Part shown: in pieces, positions 4,995-5,383 of the stretch
How positions within the stretch are numbered: the first letter of the stretch is position 1
Layout: every line of letters begins with the position of its first letter
Assembly (NCBI GenBank): GCA_946631075.1
Contig: CAMOZS010000124.1
Coordinates: 1 to 5,383, forward strand
DNA: 5,383 nt
Reading direction: 5' to 3'
Origin: an uncultured Bacillota bacterium
Lineage (GTDB): Bacteria > Bacillota > Clostridia > Peptostreptococcales > Anaerovoracaceae
Program-made: the position numbers and the translations under genes
The notes under the pieces: generated by a model
Seen by the model: the letters and a program-made list of their open reading frames with translations, nothing else
Databases searched by the model: none
What the model was told of the DNA's origin: nothing

Positions 4995-5383
4995 CGATCA
5001 TTTACGCTATACTGATATTCTGTGTCCTGATCTTCGTTCATGAGTTCGGGCACTTCATCACGGCCAAAGCCTGCGGAGTCAAGGTCAACGAGTTTGCCAT
5101 CGGCATGGGACCGGCCTTCTTCAAAAGGCAGCGGGGGGAGACCCTGTACGCCCTGCGGATCTTTCCCATCGGCGGCTACTGCGCCATGGAAGGGGAGGAC
5201 GAGGATTCTCCCGACCCCAGGGCCTTTAATAATAAACCGGCCTGGCAGAGGGCCATCGTCCTGGCGGCGGGATCCCTGATGAACCTGCTGACCTGCGTGG
5301 TCCTGCTGATCATCATCGCTTTTTACGCGGGGCAGACCACGACCACCATCAATACGGTGGAGCCGCGCTCTCCCGCCGAAGCC
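4991..5383 (+). CDS. rseP: RIP metalloprotease RseP, site-2 protease (3'-truncated by window edge)
   Basis: This is a zinc intramembrane protease of the S2P/RseP family (RasP/YluC in Bacillus), which cuts anti-sigma factors, signal-peptide remnants and other membrane proteins within the bilayer. Only the first 131 codons are in the window, and the frame stays open to the last base. The first membrane segment (residues 3-21) carries the zinc motif HEFGH at 17-21. GGYCAMEGEDED follows, then the family's FNNKPAWQRAIVLAAGSLMNLL, which leads into the second membrane segment. The last visible residues, NTVEPRSPAEA, look like the start of the PDZ domain. The ATG overlaps the dxr stop as ATGA, with GAGGGAG (4979-4985) 5 nt upstream, pointing to translational coupling. 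The AGS in place of AGP before the second segment is a variant I believe is common in Firmicutes. The third membrane region and the LDG-type second zinc motif lie beyond the window. Confidence 0.95.
   Translation, partial: MTIIYAILIFCVLIFVHEFGHFITAKACGVKVNEFAIGMGPAFFKRQRGETLYALRIFPIGGYCAMEGEDEDSPDPRAFNNKPAWQRAIVLAAGSLMNLLTCVVLLIIIAFYAGQTTTTINTVEPRSPAEA

Overview
This window reads as a stretch of bacterial core genome from a fairly GC-rich member of the Clostridia (Firmicutes/Bacillota). Lachnospiraceae or a related gut or anaerobic family is my best guess. The evidence is the gene order pyrH-frr-uppS-cdsA-dxr-rseP, which is typical of Firmicutes, the strong AGGAGG-type ribosome binding sites, the Clostridia-like protein sequences and the preceding lar gene. 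All genes lie on the + strand. The family assignment is an inference from gene content, not from a database search.

Layout. Positions 1-723 hold the 3' part of larB, for nickel-pincer-cofactor synthesis; its first roughly 25-35 codons lie upstream of the window. Inside it, at 265-324, is an in-frame tandem pair of 30-bp repeats, the only clearly accessory-looking sequence here. A 101-bp gap with an extended -10 promoter candidate leads to pyrH (825-1535, UMP kinase) and frr (1552-2109, ribosome recycling factor). A 147-bp gap follows. It holds two stem-loops, the second a candidate intrinsic terminator or attenuator, and a possible promoter. Then come uppS (2257-2982, undecaprenyl diphosphate synthase), cdsA (2984-3829, CDP-diacylglycerol synthase), dxr (3846-4994, DXP reductoisomerase) and the first 131 codons of rseP (4991 to the window end, site-2 protease). 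Junctions in this last block are tight: 1 nt, 16 nt and a 4-nt overlap.

How the genes fit together. The pyrH-frr pair serves pyrimidine nucleotide supply and translation. The uppS-cdsA-dxr-rseP block is an envelope operon. Dxr starts the committed MEP route to IPP, UppS turns IPP into the C55 lipid carrier for cell-wall synthesis, CdsA makes the CDP-DAG precursor of phospholipids, and RseP cleaves membrane proteins. The hairpins and promoter candidate between frr and uppS suggest the two groups can be expressed partly independently.

I found no CRISPR array, tRNA, rRNA, transposase or evident unknown enzyme system. The points most worth a second look are the repeat inserted in larB, which is open in all six frames, and the structured frr-uppS gap.
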